DNA of 64,000 nucleotides from Acheta domesticus (GCA_031308135.1 JAHLJT010003656.1:73240984-73304983); one strand, 5' to 3'. Positions 21,111-32,904 are shown, numbered from the stretch's first letter. Numbers and translations: made by a program. Notes: generated by a model from the letters alone, not told the origin.

Positions 21111-21834
21111 CGAAATCATTTCTAATGGTCTCTTCAAAATTACCATACTTTATGACAATTTTAGTCATAAAGTGACGATTTTAGACATAAAGTGATGATT
21201 CTGTTTCCATCCGGCATGGTATTATTTTTGAAAAAATATCAGTTTTATTCACTACAAATGTTTCTCCGTGTGGTTTTCCCATTATTTATAAAACATTACT
21301 ATTATATAAGATATTAGGCATAACACAAGGCTTAAACTATAGCTTAAAAAGCTGTCACCATATATTATTTTGGATGTTTTCTACAGGTGTTTCTTCAGAC
21401 ATTACTCTGCAATATTTTTACGTTCACGATTTTTCCACAACATTTGGAAAAACCATGAAAGAAAAATTGACATATTTGACCAAATCTGAAACCTATCCTA
21501 TAAGATAAGAAACAAATATACTTATAATAGGATTGGATATTTGTTTCTGTTATCGCATATTTTTCTCGAAACAACAACAAAACTTTACTAGTTGAAATAT
21601 TTGTTTCAAATGCCTGTGACAAATTAAAATGTACATTGACTGAATTTTTTTTTTGGGGGGGGATTTCCCTTATTCCCCCCCCCCCCCGTGGATCCGCGCC
21701 TGAACATAAGCAATTCAGCTTCTCCGTAACAATAAACCAGTCTTGAATTCAGCCTTAAATGGTTTCTGTGACCTTGAGTAAACAAATTTGCGAAAATCAC
21801 CCGTAATACTAACTACTTTGGCTTCGGCCCTCAA

Positions 21835-24010
21835 CGATGGATAATTCACGGTCGATCTGGTTCTAGTCGAAGCTTTGAGATTTTGAAAAATACTCTGTAA
21901 AATTTGGGGGTACTTTACATGAAGTCCCCCGGGGATTTTCAAAATTTTCTCAAAAACGGCTCCAATTTTTTTCGTTAAATTTCTTGTAAGAATAGAGTAA
22001 AATAAACTTAAGGTGGCATAGGTCCGATTTTCTCGGATAACTCTGAAGTTTCGAAAATTGCAAAAGTTTAAAATTTTTTCGGCGTCTTTCTGGAACTACA
22101 TAATTGAAGATAGATTTTTCTTTTAAATAAAATTTGTTGTCCAAAGTGAGTTCTTTCATTAAGGTCACGTACATTTTTTACAAAATTTTACTACTTTTCG
22201 CGCAATATTGCGTGTAATATGTGCAATTTTTAAAAAAAAATACAAAAACAAGATTTTCTCAAAAAACGGCTCCAAATTTTTTCTTTAAACTTTTGGTAGG
22301 GATAGTGCTAAATGTACTCTATGAAATGACATAAACTCCATATCGCTCTATTCTATTGTTGTTGTTTTTTGAAAAATTGCAAAAATGTAATTTTTTTACT
22401 TGTCTCTCACGTCGTTAATATTTACATTAGCGGCGATTTTTTCGCATTATTATATTTATGAGTACATGTGCTTTAAATAACATAAAGTAAATTTTCACGA
22501 AAATACAACCGTTTTCTGTGAAAAGAAGCTCAAAATTCCACATTTTCAGAAACGCTCAAACGCCATTTTCTCATATATGGCTACAAATTTTTTCGTCAAA
22601 CTTTTGTAACGGATAGTGCTAATTACACGCTTTAATATGACGTAAAGTTTATTTTGAGTTATGTTTTTGTTTTTTCAAAAATTACATAAATGTAATTTTT
22701 TTGAAAGATCTCTCACAATTTTAACATGCACGTTACCAGCAATTTGTAAATATTATTATATTTGTGAGTGTAATTGCTTCAAATAACTTCAAATAAAGTA
22801 TGTTGAAAACTCAAAACGTTTTTGTAAAAATGAGCTTCAATTTTCGCATTTTTAGTAGCGCTAAAACGCAATTTTCTTTAAAACGGAACATAAATTTAAA
22901 GGAAAATTGCCATTTAGAACTAGGTTTTTGTGTTCTTTAATATTCTAAAATTAATATTTCCGTTCTACCAATAGGAAACTGAAAAATTAAGAAAATGACC
23001 AAAAAAAAGTAGTTTTTGCGGTGATAGATGGCAGCTGGCAAGAAAGAGTATGTGGCAATTCTGAATAGCTAGCAAAGACCCAAGGAAATAGAAAACTAAT
23101 ATGAGAAAGTCTGTGCCATTCTGTAGCACTACAATTGTACACTTTCTACAACTGTGCACGACTACAATTGTACACTTTCTACCACTACAATTGTGCAGAC
23201 ACGATTATTTTTCTTAATGAAATATGCTCATCGAAAACAAATCTTTAAATAAGGTCATGTTGATTTTTTGAAAATATGAGTTGTTTTTCTATAATTTGCT
23301 GACAAACATAATAGCCCGCTTGGATTTGACTGTGCTTCGTTTTCATCATTTTCTTACAACTAAAATTTTTAAAATACCATTTTTTCTCAATTACATGTGT
23401 TTATCAAAACAACAACTTTAAATAAGGTCATGCTTATTTTTTTCAAAAAAATAGTTTTCTATAATATTGTGACAAACATAATAGACCGCTCTAAATTTAC
23501 AGGGCTTCAGACAGCTGGGTGCGTCGTAAATTAGAATGTGCAATTTTGTGTATTATTTCTTTCTTTGTTTTTTACATTCGAACTTTTGTTATACACATAC
23601 ACATTAATATTTTAGAAATTGTTTATTTTGAAATATTTGAAATAAGTAAAAAGAATTAATAGCTCTCAGAATAGCAACAATGCAGGGTCTGAAACAATGG
23701 AATTCACTTTGCGCTCGTGAATATCTGTGAATTAAATGTCATTGTTGTTGCCTGATGGAGCTGTATGAAAAGGAGTTATAATTGTCTAATTGCATGTTTA
23801 CATGAAAATACTTAATTTTCACACCAAATTCTGTACCATTTGTACTGAGTAGAGAATTTGTTGCATGGTTTTAAAATACTCTTCTCTATTCATGGCTTTT
23901 GTATTATTATATATTTTTGTGCAGTTGTAGTATTTACATAGTTCTGACAACACTGCGATGGAAACAGTGAGTTGTAAGCTAAGATGTTAGTCGATGTTCT
24001 TGTGTGAAAG
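21835..24010 (+). repeat. Repeat family R, copy 3 (5' truncated, with 3' extension)
   Basis: Lacks the 5' palindrome and CCGT/CTGT tract but retains the internal units and the GTCTGTGCCATTCTGTAGCA end at about 23105-23130. A roughly 37-bp duplication (ACTACAATTGTACACTTTCT) follows. From about 23190 to 24010 the sequence is an inverted match to 45380-45980 in copy 6, so the family has a longer form. Confidence 0.75.
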
Positions 24011-24526
24011 AAAGCTTATGTTCATGTGGAAACCAAATAAACCATAAATTAAAAACAAAATGTAACTTTTAAATTTCTCCTAATTTCCTGCCTGGTGTGT
24101 ATGAGTGTAATTATATTCCTGTGTGAAACAGATACACTTATAGCTAGGTTTTTACTTCTTTCCTCATTAAATTAGGAGAATTTTAAACATAACTGTTACA
24201 CTTCACTGTGTAATAATTCAATAGCAACACTTACATAAAGAAAGACATCTTTATCTTAAATGTGTTTTCTGTTTGATCAACCCTTACAAAGGTGTTAAAT
24301 GTTTCACAAAAACTAACTTTTAGAATTGGATGTCCTAAGCCAATTAGAGATTTATCCTAATTTTGAATGATTGTTTTGAGCAAGTAAACTGGATTAGGAA
24401 GTTTATATGTGGAAGTGGATATGTAAGTTTGGTTTGTTGAAAATTCATAATTTTATTTGATATTAAAATGTTTAAATCCCTAATCCATTAGGCCTATTTA
24501 CATGCTTCATATTACATCTGTTTCAG
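24011..24526. other. AT-rich stretch, no gene seen
   Basis: No long frame or repeat recognised. If the terminal exon downstream is real, this would be intron. Confidence 0.3.
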
Positions 24527-24690
24527 ATATTATGTGCCAGCGCATTCATACCATGGAACCACAAGGAAGAAATCATCCACTGATTCATAATATCCCAATT
24601 ATTCCTGTTCAGTGATCTTTGAATACCATCTATTCAATATAACATGAAATTAATTCTTTGAATTAAATAAAAAATTTCATTAAAATAATG
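24527..24690 (+). other. Candidate terminal exon with 3' UTR
   Basis: A good acceptor (pyrimidine-rich, TGTTTCAG at 24526) is followed by an open frame of about 28 codons ending TGA near 24615, then AATAAA at 24666-24671. The peptide has no known motif. Evidence is positional only, and the gap just downstream prevents checking. Confidence 0.2.
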
Positions 24691-24714
24691 GCATAGTATT
24701 TAACCTGAAAGAAT

Positions 24715-25714
24715 NNNNNNNNNNNNNNNNNNNNNNNNNNNNNNNNNNNNNNNNNNNNNNNNNNNNNNNNNNNNNNNNNNNNNNNNNNNNNNNNNNNNNN
24801 NNNNNNNNNNNNNNNNNNNNNNNNNNNNNNNNNNNNNNNNNNNNNNNNNNNNNNNNNNNNNNNNNNNNNNNNNNNNNNNNNNNNNNNNNNNNNNNNNNNN
24901 NNNNNNNNNNNNNNNNNNNNNNNNNNNNNNNNNNNNNNNNNNNNNNNNNNNNNNNNNNNNNNNNNNNNNNNNNNNNNNNNNNNNNNNNNNNNNNNNNNNN
25001 NNNNNNNNNNNNNNNNNNNNNNNNNNNNNNNNNNNNNNNNNNNNNNNNNNNNNNNNNNNNNNNNNNNNNNNNNNNNNNNNNNNNNNNNNNNNNNNNNNNN
25101 NNNNNNNNNNNNNNNNNNNNNNNNNNNNNNNNNNNNNNNNNNNNNNNNNNNNNNNNNNNNNNNNNNNNNNNNNNNNNNNNNNNNNNNNNNNNNNNNNNNN
25201 NNNNNNNNNNNNNNNNNNNNNNNNNNNNNNNNNNNNNNNNNNNNNNNNNNNNNNNNNNNNNNNNNNNNNNNNNNNNNNNNNNNNNNNNNNNNNNNNNNNN
25301 NNNNNNNNNNNNNNNNNNNNNNNNNNNNNNNNNNNNNNNNNNNNNNNNNNNNNNNNNNNNNNNNNNNNNNNNNNNNNNNNNNNNNNNNNNNNNNNNNNNN
25401 NNNNNNNNNNNNNNNNNNNNNNNNNNNNNNNNNNNNNNNNNNNNNNNNNNNNNNNNNNNNNNNNNNNNNNNNNNNNNNNNNNNNNNNNNNNNNNNNNNNN
25501 NNNNNNNNNNNNNNNNNNNNNNNNNNNNNNNNNNNNNNNNNNNNNNNNNNNNNNNNNNNNNNNNNNNNNNNNNNNNNNNNNNNNNNNNNNNNNNNNNNNN
25601 NNNNNNNNNNNNNNNNNNNNNNNNNNNNNNNNNNNNNNNNNNNNNNNNNNNNNNNNNNNNNNNNNNNNNNNNNNNNNNNNNNNNNNNNNNNNNNNNNNNN
25701 NNNNNNNNNNNNNN
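24715..25714. other. Assembly gap (1000 N)
   Basis: Exactly 1000 undetermined bases, a conventional fixed-size scaffold gap. The true length is unknown. Confidence 0.99.
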
Positions 25715-25780
25715 TATTTAACTTATGTATTATATGAATTACAACACCTTTTTAGAACCAAACAGTTGCTGATAATATAT

Positions 25781-26032
25781 GTATGGATTCGGATGAAGAA
25801 TTTTTAGGTTTACGCCGATGAAGAAGGTGACGCGCTAAGACAACTCGGCACACCGTTGCGCGGCAAGCGAGAGACAGTCGAACTGAGATGGCGAGTGAGG
25901 AAAGACGTGTTTTGAGTGCTCTGTAGAATTAAAGCAATGTAACGGCTATGTACTAGTTTTAGGTTCTAATAATAATGTAATTTTATATTCAAAGTGAAGT
26001 GCTCGTGTTTCATTGAATACCGCCTCCCACAA
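25781..26032 (+). repeat. 5' LTR of gypsy-like element
   Basis: Matches 29366-29615 apart from several one-base indels (for example TAGTTTTAGG versus TAGTTTAGG). The first roughly 18 bases present in the 3' LTR (TGTCAGGACGGCCGAA) are not found here. Confidence 0.8.
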
Positions 26033-26383
26033 TTTGGGGGCTCGGCCGCGATTGAGTTTGTGAGGTGTGATGAAGCTACATTTGATATGCCATTTTCGAT
26101 GATGCTAATGACGAACTTTTCCATCTGCTTTTGTTCATGATCCAGACGACGTGTTATTTTGTGGTATCTGTGAGTGACGACGACGACGATTCATCCAGAG
26201 AAACAAAATAAGTTTTTCCAACGGCGAATGGGACTTAGCAGAACAATACTATTGTGTGGTTATATCGTGATTTGTGTTTTGTGAGGAAGAAGGGGAAGCG
26301 GTATTGCAGCAATTGAACACGATTCAAAAGTTTGTTTCGAGGCTTCAAATAGAACATTATTATAACGTTAGAAAATATCCAAA

Positions 26384-27697
26384 AATGACGAATCTGGGCG
26401 CAATTCAGAGAATAAATGCGAACTTAACCTCTGCACCTGTAAAAGCCATCAAAGCTCTCCACAACCTCATTTTTGAAACCGTCCCATCGGACAGAAAGAA
26501 TCGGAAGCGCTTGAAAGAATTTTCGGGATTCACTTTTGATGAAGAATCGGAAGAGTATGATTCGAAAATTAAATTCATTCGAGATACATTTTCGGAAGCA
26601 GATCTCGGTGCTATTTGTAACATATTATGCATTGATAGTGGGGCAAAAGACGAAATGATTTCTGAAATATGTTATCATTTGACAAATGTAACCGAATTAG
26701 CAACAAATTGATGACGATAACGAGAAAGAAGACGACGAAGATGAAGAACCCGATGATGGTCACAGTTCAAGTGATAAACACAACCGAACGAAAGAGATAG
26801 AAGTAACCGCTGAATTCGAAAGAGGTAAGAATTTTGGAAAAGAACAAGATGAAGGTTCCAATTCGGGCAGCGAGAGCGAGTTGCAGTCAGTGGCTTCTCG
26901 TTATCAACAAAGTTTCGCGTTGACATTTTTCGAGACATAGAGGGCGCGCGTGAGACCGTTTAGGGCAACGATGGATACCCGATTAAAAAAATGGATTTCA
27001 GATGTTGAAGAGACAGCATGTTAATGAATCTAAACCAACTGCAGAAGACGTTCGTATTTGCGAAGAGTCTCTTGAAAGTTTGGCAAAGCTTTTTATTCAG
27101 AGTGAAGAAAGGTTGACGTCTGGCCTGCGTTGAGAAAGCATTGAGGGATGAATTTGATGTGAAAGCAAGCCTGCGGAATCCATAAACTACTAAATGGACG
27201 AAGAAAAAAAGGAGAGGAAAACCTTACTCGAATACTTTCTGGTGATGAAAGAGATTGCCAGCCGAGGCGATGTGGATGATGACTCCTTGTTTCAGTATGG
27301 TATTGATGTATCGAAGATGATTCCGAACGAAGCTTTTACTGTACGGAGCGAACACCATGAAAGAGTTCAGGAAAAGATGAGGCACTACGAGACCGCATTA
27401 AAATCATTGCCGAAGAAGACGAACAAACAGTACAACAATAGCTCCAAAAATATCAGCGAGAAGGAGGTGAAGCACTCTAACACTTCGAAGGCCAGAGACT
27501 CAGAAGGTGTTTCCTGGATTACGTGTTTTAATTGTGGTGGTTATGGTCATAAGTCAAGTGAATGCAAGCACAAGGACAAGGGAAGAAATGCTTTAATTGT
27601 CAGGAGTTTTCGGTCACGTCTCAGGGAATGTACAAAAGAGAATAAACGAAAACGAAAAGGCAAACTATGGCCGCCAGCAGTGATCGAAGTGGAGTAA
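26384..27697 (+). pseudogene. Gypsy-like gag, frameshifted
   Basis: The first ATG of the open frame is at about 26384. A segment near residue 90 resembles a SAP/DEK-C-like helical domain. The frame stops at 26711 and continues in other frames as an acidic region, then a Gag core (FRDIEG at about 26925; LLEYFLVMKEIASRGD at about 27222). A CCHC knuckle CFNCGGYGHKSSEC lies at about 27526, and a damaged second knuckle follows. Gag forms the particle and binds RNA. At least four shifts or stops break it, several possibly being sequencing indels. Confidence 0.75.
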
Positions 27698-29346
27698 TAA
27701 TAAGTTTAAAAACGTTCTGTTGTGTACCATTGAGTTGAAGCACTTATCGACTGCGCAGTCACTCAACTGTTGCGAACGAGAACCTACGACTCCATGAAAG
27801 CTCCAGTGCTACAAAGAACAGATGTCATCTTAACAGGATTTGGGAAGAATTACGTCTCTCCACAAGGTTATTTCACAACTTCTGTTGAAATCGACGGTAT
27901 CGCGTTTTAGACAGATGTTTACTGTTGTTTCGGGAGACACTATGAAACTGAATATGGTGGTTGTAACGATCTTCTGGACCAAGCCAGGTTTTTGATAAAC
28001 AGGAACGGAGTTACCATCACAAACCGAAACTCGAGGCCCATCTCATGCACATTAGTATAACAGATAAGCCAGAACTAAACATTGATAGCAGCGTGAACGA
28101 AGAAAATAGAGGACGCATTCAAGAGTTGGTAGCCCATTACGCTCCAAGAAGACGAAGAAAAACCGATGTCCAAATGAAGATTTGTGTGAAAGAGGAGCAC
28201 CGACATACAGCACACCGAGGCGATTATCCACCATCAGAGAAGGAGGGCGTTGAAAATCAATTCAGGCATGGCTTGAGGAAGGAATAATTGAACCAAGTTC
28301 GTCTGAGTATTCCAGTCAGGTAATATCGTCAGGAAGAAAAACGGCTCTCATCGAGTTTGTATCGACTACCGAAGGCTGAACAAATTTTTGTGAAAGATCG
28401 TTACCCGTTGCCGTTAATAGAAGACCTCTTGGACAGTTGCAGAACGCCTCTGTATTTGCACATTAGATCTGAGAAATGGATTCTTTCACGTGGATGTCGA
28501 GAAAGAAGTCAAAAGTATACCGCTTTTGTTACGCATTCAGGCCAGTTTCAATTTAGAAAGGTCCCTTTTGGTCTGTGCAACTCGCCTGCAGTGTTCCCGT
28601 TTCATCAATTCCGTGTTCTGGACGTTGACTCGGGAGAATATTTTGTTCATTTACATGGATGATATCATTATACCAGCGGTGGACGACAACGAGGCATTAG
28701 AGCGACTAGACTGCGTGTTGAAAGTAGCTGCAGATTACGGGTTAGAGATCAATTTGAGAAAAGTCAATTTTTGAAGAGAAGTGTGCAATTTTGGGTATAC
28801 ATTCAACGTGGACAAATTCAACCCTCTTCGGAGAAGACGAAAGCGGTACATAGAATTTCCACACCAAAGACGATCGCGCAGTACAAAGTTTCCTGGGATT
28901 AACGGGATACTTTAGAAAGTTTCATTCCGAACTATTCCGTGATCGCCAAACCATCAGAGTGATATGATGAGAATGACCAAGAATTTAGATTTGAAGAAAG
29001 GAAGAAGTGCTTTTGAGGCACTTAAAAGCATGCTTGCATCAGATCCTGTTCTGAAGATTTACAATCACAAATACGAGACGGACTCCATGTGAACTGTACA
29101 TCTATACTGTTCGGTTTTCTCCGACTGTATCGTCGCGAGACTCAAGAGGCCATTAAGCGCATCCGGTTTGGGCTAAGTTTGAAGCTCAAGGCGAAGAATC
29201 TCGGACTCTATGGAATTATCAAAGTTGAAGTTAATGACACCATGAGGTGTGTCGGAAAGGTGGTCACGAGGGCCCCAAGATCGCCACTACCTGCGCCGAA
29301 TACATGCAGCCGTGGCAGACGGTTATTCGTCATCCGAGCCGGATGA
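27698..29346 (+). pseudogene. Gypsy-like pol, frameshifted and internally deleted
   Basis: A protease-like region lies at about 27700-27960. Then come the pre-RT segment (28045-28287), RT motifs YRLPKAEQIFVKDRYPLPLI (28357 on) and FRKVPFGLCNSPAVF, and the active-site box YMDD at about 28660. After the start of RNase H (about 29090) the frame jumps to what looks like the C-terminal end of integrase (29150-29346). The RNase H body and the integrase catalytic core are therefore deleted. A functional enzyme is not possible from this copy. Confidence 0.75.
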
Positions 29347-29347
29347 C

Positions 29348-29615
29348 TGTCAGGACGGCCGAATATGGGATTCGGATGAAGAATTTTTAGGTTTTACCGC
29401 CGATGAAGAAGTGACGCGCTAAGACAACTCGGCAACACCGTTGCGCGGCAAGCGAGAGACAGTCGAACTGAGATGGCGAGTGAGGAAAGACGTGTTTTGA
29501 GTGCTCTGTAGAATTAAAGCAATGTAACGGCTATGTACTAGTTTAGGTTCTAATAATATGTAATTTTATATTCAAGTGAAGTGACTCGTGTTTCATTGAA
29601 TACCGCCTCCCACAA
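29348..29615 (+). repeat. 3' LTR of gypsy-like element
   Basis: 268 bp, starts TGTCAGGACGGCCGAA and ends CCTCCCACAA. Taken as the better reference because it includes the expected TG start. Confidence 0.8.
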
Positions 29616-30574
29616 TATTATGCTTTATTCTGGTCTGTAGACTCCTACAGAATTGTCAGGTGCACATATGATGCACAATTGCACATATGATGCAACTTTG
29701 TATCATACCCAAAATCTTTAACTACCTCAGACCCAAATTCCTTAAAGTTAATAATGATAAGATAGTGAAGGTTGAGTATAATCAACAACTTTTAATGATC
29801 ATAATTTATTAGATTTTCAAAATAGTTATTCTTAAATAGTTTACACACATTCATTAATTATTACACAGTATCTTGTCTTGTGTCTTCAGATCACCAACAC
29901 ATGACTTTTTTCACAACACTTCCACCTTCATCCACACAACCTGTGAATAAGAAAGAACACCCATCAATTCACTGAAATACAAATTCAGATTGATTCATTT
30001 TCCTAACTTATACAATTTTACTACAAATAATTCAACTACATGATTGCAAACATTGTGGAAATATTTCCATCAAGGATAAATCAGATCAGACAATCACATG
30101 GAGCCACAATAACAAGTGTTAAATAACTAAAAGCCTACTCTATCTTCATACAGTTACGGTTAAATGAACTGGAACAGAAATAATACAATACAATGAAAAC
30201 TATACCTTGCAACCAACAGCAGAGAATGCCATTGCCACTATTGCAGCTTCTCCCTAATGTCCTTAAACTCTAATTACAGTACTTGTAATTATTCATATAC
30301 TGTAAAATACATGTACTTGCATTACAATGTTCCCACCCTCAATGGAACCAATATGCACAATTAACTGCTAGTATTGCACCAGAATGGCACAGACCTTTCC
30401 TGTATTAGTTTTATATTTCCTTTGGCCTCAGCTAGCAATGTGGACTTGCCACCTACCATCTTTTGCTGCCCTAAGTACAATTTTAATTTTCTTGATTTTT
30501 AAGTTTCTTAATTGTAGAAATGAAAAATTATTTAAGAATTTTCAAGAACAGTAAAACCTTGTCCTACATGGTGA
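29616..30574. other. Unannotated AT-rich stretch
   Basis: No coding frame, terminal repeat or RNA signature recognised. Confidence 0.4.
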
Positions 30575-31263
30575 TTGTCTTTGAAAAATTTGGAGCTCTA
30601 TTTAAGACAATGGTATTTTCTTAAATAGGGCTCCAAATAGGGCCGTAAATGTGAATTTTGAAGTTCTTTTCACAGAAAAATTTATGAGTTTTCAAAAAAC
30701 TTCATTCAAAGTCATTTGAAGCACATTACCTCACATACACTATTGTGTTTACAAATTGCTGGAAATGTGGAATATTAATGTGGCCAGAGATCGATGTTTT
30801 TCCCCTCAAAAATTACACAAATATAATTTTTTTTTTTAATCTCTCACTCCATTAATATGCACATTTCCTGTAATTTGCAACCACTATTGCATTTGTGAGA
30901 AAAAGTGCCTTCAAATAACTTCAAATGAAATTTTTTGAAAACTCAAAAGTTTTCTGTGAAAGCTTCAAATTTTGAATTTACAGTAGCATTTAAATGCCAT
31001 TTCTTAAAAAATGGCTCCAAATTTTTCAAAGAAAATTGCCATTTAGGATGAGGTTTTACTGTTCTTTAATATTTTTAAAATAATTATTTCCGTTCTTTTA
31101 TTAAGAAACTGAAAAAATTACGAAAATGTTTAAAAAAAAGTACTTTGGGTGGCAATAGATGGCAACAAGAGTATGAGGCAAATCCGAATAACTAGACGAG
31201 GCCCAAGGAAATAGAAAACTAATATGGGAAAGTCTGTGCCATTCTGTAACACCATTAGTTTAA
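30575..31263. repeat. Repeat family R, copy 4: inverted head-to-head halves
   Basis: About 30575-30830 matches R in minus orientation, and about 30840-31263 matches R in plus orientation, ending TGTAACACCATTAGTT. The two halves contain the same unit (TATGCACATTTCC and its complement), so the locus could form a long hairpin. Confidence 0.7.
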
Positions 31264-31895
31264 AAAGTGACACAAATGTAATGCTTTTGAAATATCTCTC
31301 ACACCGTTAATATGTAGATTTCCAGCAATTTGTATACATTTTTCCATTTGTGAATGGAAGTGCTTCAAAAGAGAAAATAAAGCTTTTTGAAAATTGAAAC
31401 CGAAAAAACATTTTGAACTTTCACACTTTTTGAAAAATCAGTTTTAAAACGAATATGAGAGCCATGTCATTCTCTTAAACCTCCTTCACACTATCCTACA
31501 AACACTGTCATTTTTTAAACAGTTTGTAAAATGTCCCAGAGGGTTCGTGTAATGTACCCCTCACAGCCACATCGATTGAGGAATATCAATTTCGGAGAAT
31601 TCGGCTGAACGGTTTAGCTGTGAGCATTGTTCACGGACGGACAGAGGGACAGAGACAGAGACGGGGCAGTTTTGCCGTCATTCGATTTTTCCGAGCCATT
31701 TAACATTGATTCTGGCTACACCACCTGTTAGAGGTTGTTTTTTTCCTTCTAAATTTAGCAACTGGATTTATCCACTTTCGTTACCAGACATCTGTAATAA
31801 GAGTTTTTCTGCCGAAAATTCGCAGTCCCTCGCGGATTACATAACTTTCTCTTTACTGTGTAAGCGGTAACGAGAAAGAAAAAAGAAAAAGAAAA
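31264..31895. repeat. Repeat family R, further fragments (plus then minus)
   Basis: 31264-31395 is a plus-strand R unit. From about 31400 the order is minus-strand R, including GGACGGACAGAGGGACAGAG (about 31635) at the usual CCGT/CTGT tract position, the TTTAGCAACTGGATTTATCC segment, and the GGATTACATAACTTTCTC end. A purine-rich GAAA run follows at 31870-31918. Confidence 0.7.
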
Positions 31896-32183
31896 AAAGA
31901 GAGAAAGAAAAAAAAAACGCAGGATCGTTCTGACTGGTGGCAATGCAAGCCTGCACACAGCGGCCCAAACAATTCTGTTTCTGAACAAGCAAAACATCGA
32001 ACTGATTGGTCATCCACCATACAGTCACGATTGTGATTGGCACTTCTTTTTGTTCCTATACGTGAATAATAAACTCCTTAGTCAACATTTTCAACGCCAC
32101 AAGAAGCTGTCGATGCGTTGAAAGTGCGTGTTCTGGGGAAACCTCAATCGGAATGGAAAAACTGACAGAAAAGGGGTTCAAAC

Positions 32184-32677
32184 CACGGTGTAAGATCTAT
32201 ACGTGTGTTCACTCCCTTTATGAGACTATACTGTGATTTTCATAACTTTGCCCCTGACAGGAATCAGCTGTTTCGCTGCCATCCAATCGGGAGCTTATAT
32301 TTCGCTATAGTGACGTCACTATGGTGACGTTCAAGCTCCCGATTGGATGAAATCGTCAACAGCTGTTCCTGTCAGGTGCAGAGTTAAGAAAATTAAGCAG
32401 TATAGTTCTCGCATTCAAGCGCTGCGATCTTTGGGTCTCATTTGGGCAAGGTCGTGGTTGGTCCATGGTGGAATTGTAAAGTCTAGAGCGAACAGTTACG
32501 AAAATTGGTAGGAAATGTTTTGTAAAATTGTGTAATAGCCACGGTTTAATAAGTATATTTTACCCAAACCGACTGTACGAACAAGCGAGGAACTAGCCTT
32601 AAACTGGCTTCAGAAAATAGGCCCCAAAGCACCACACAAAGGCGGCTAGTTGGCACACCTGTATATCTTACACCATG
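32184..32677. mobile_element. P-element-like MITE (494 bp)
   Basis: The terminal inverted repeats start CACGGTGTAAGATCTATA on the left and CATGGTGTAAGATATACA on the right. They are flanked by a perfect 8-bp duplication GTTCAAAC (32176-32183 and 32678-32685). Eight-base duplications fitting GTYYRRAC and TIRs starting CA are P-element features. No transposase inside. Confidence 0.7.
32231..32400. mobile_element. Tc1/mariner-like MITE (170 bp) nested in the P-like MITE
   Basis: TIRs starting CTGTGATTTTCATAACTTTG, with long internal complementarity (CCAATCGGGAGCTT on both arms), so nearly the whole element folds back. TA flanks on both sides (32229-32230 and 32401-32402). Confidence 0.75.
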
Positions 32678-32731
32678 GTTCAAACCACGAAGTCTTCGTG
32701 GTTTGAACCACGAAGACTTCGTGGTTCAAAC
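32678..32731. repeat. Two adjacent perfect hairpins
   Basis: CCACGAAG-T-CTTCGTGG is followed by TTTGAA and CCACGAAG-A-CTTCGTGG, all framed by GTTCAAA/TTCAAAC. It lies directly at the right target duplication of the P-like MITE. Confidence 0.85.
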
Positions 32732-32790
32732 GTATGCAAAAATGCATTGATAATCGAGGAGAATATTTTGAAAAACAACAAAATCATTTT

Positions 32791-32870
32791 GAAATATATA
32801 TCTTATCTTGAAATATATATATATATATAAATATATATATAATATATATATATATATAAATATATATAAA

Positions 32871-32904
<34 letters not shown>

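Larger units (their letters stand above)
7213..21702 (-). mobile_element. hAT transposon hAT1, split by nested insertions
   Basis: The 14-bp terminal inverted repeats CAGGCGCGGATCCA (from 7213) and its complement (ending 21702) are typical of hAT elements. The flanks share AACATAA (7206-7212 and 21703-21709), seven bases of the expected 8-bp duplication. Three transposase pieces on the minus strand lie in the right order between the ends: N-terminal part at 20.45-21.1 kb, middle at 10.67-11.2 kb, C-terminus at 7.6-7.86 kb. Other elements separate them. G/C runs lie just inside both ends. The element is dead. Confidence 0.8.
25781..29615 (+). mobile_element. Gypsy-like LTR retrotransposon, defective
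   Basis: A 5' LTR (25781-26032, start probably incomplete) and a 3' LTR (29348-29615) both end CCGCCTCCCACAA. The PBS at 26035-26052, TGGGGGCTCGGCCGCGAT, matches the classical tRNA-Pro PBS at 16 of 18 positions. The interior holds Gag with a zinc knuckle, a protease region and reverse transcriptase. Most of RNase H and integrase are missing. Frames are repeatedly broken. The LTRs differ mainly by single-base indels in short homopolymers. Confidence 0.85.

Noticed and set aside
31755..32043. Phe/Ser-rich minus-strand frames
   Set aside because: Produced by a purine-rich GAAA run next to R sequence; no conserved features.
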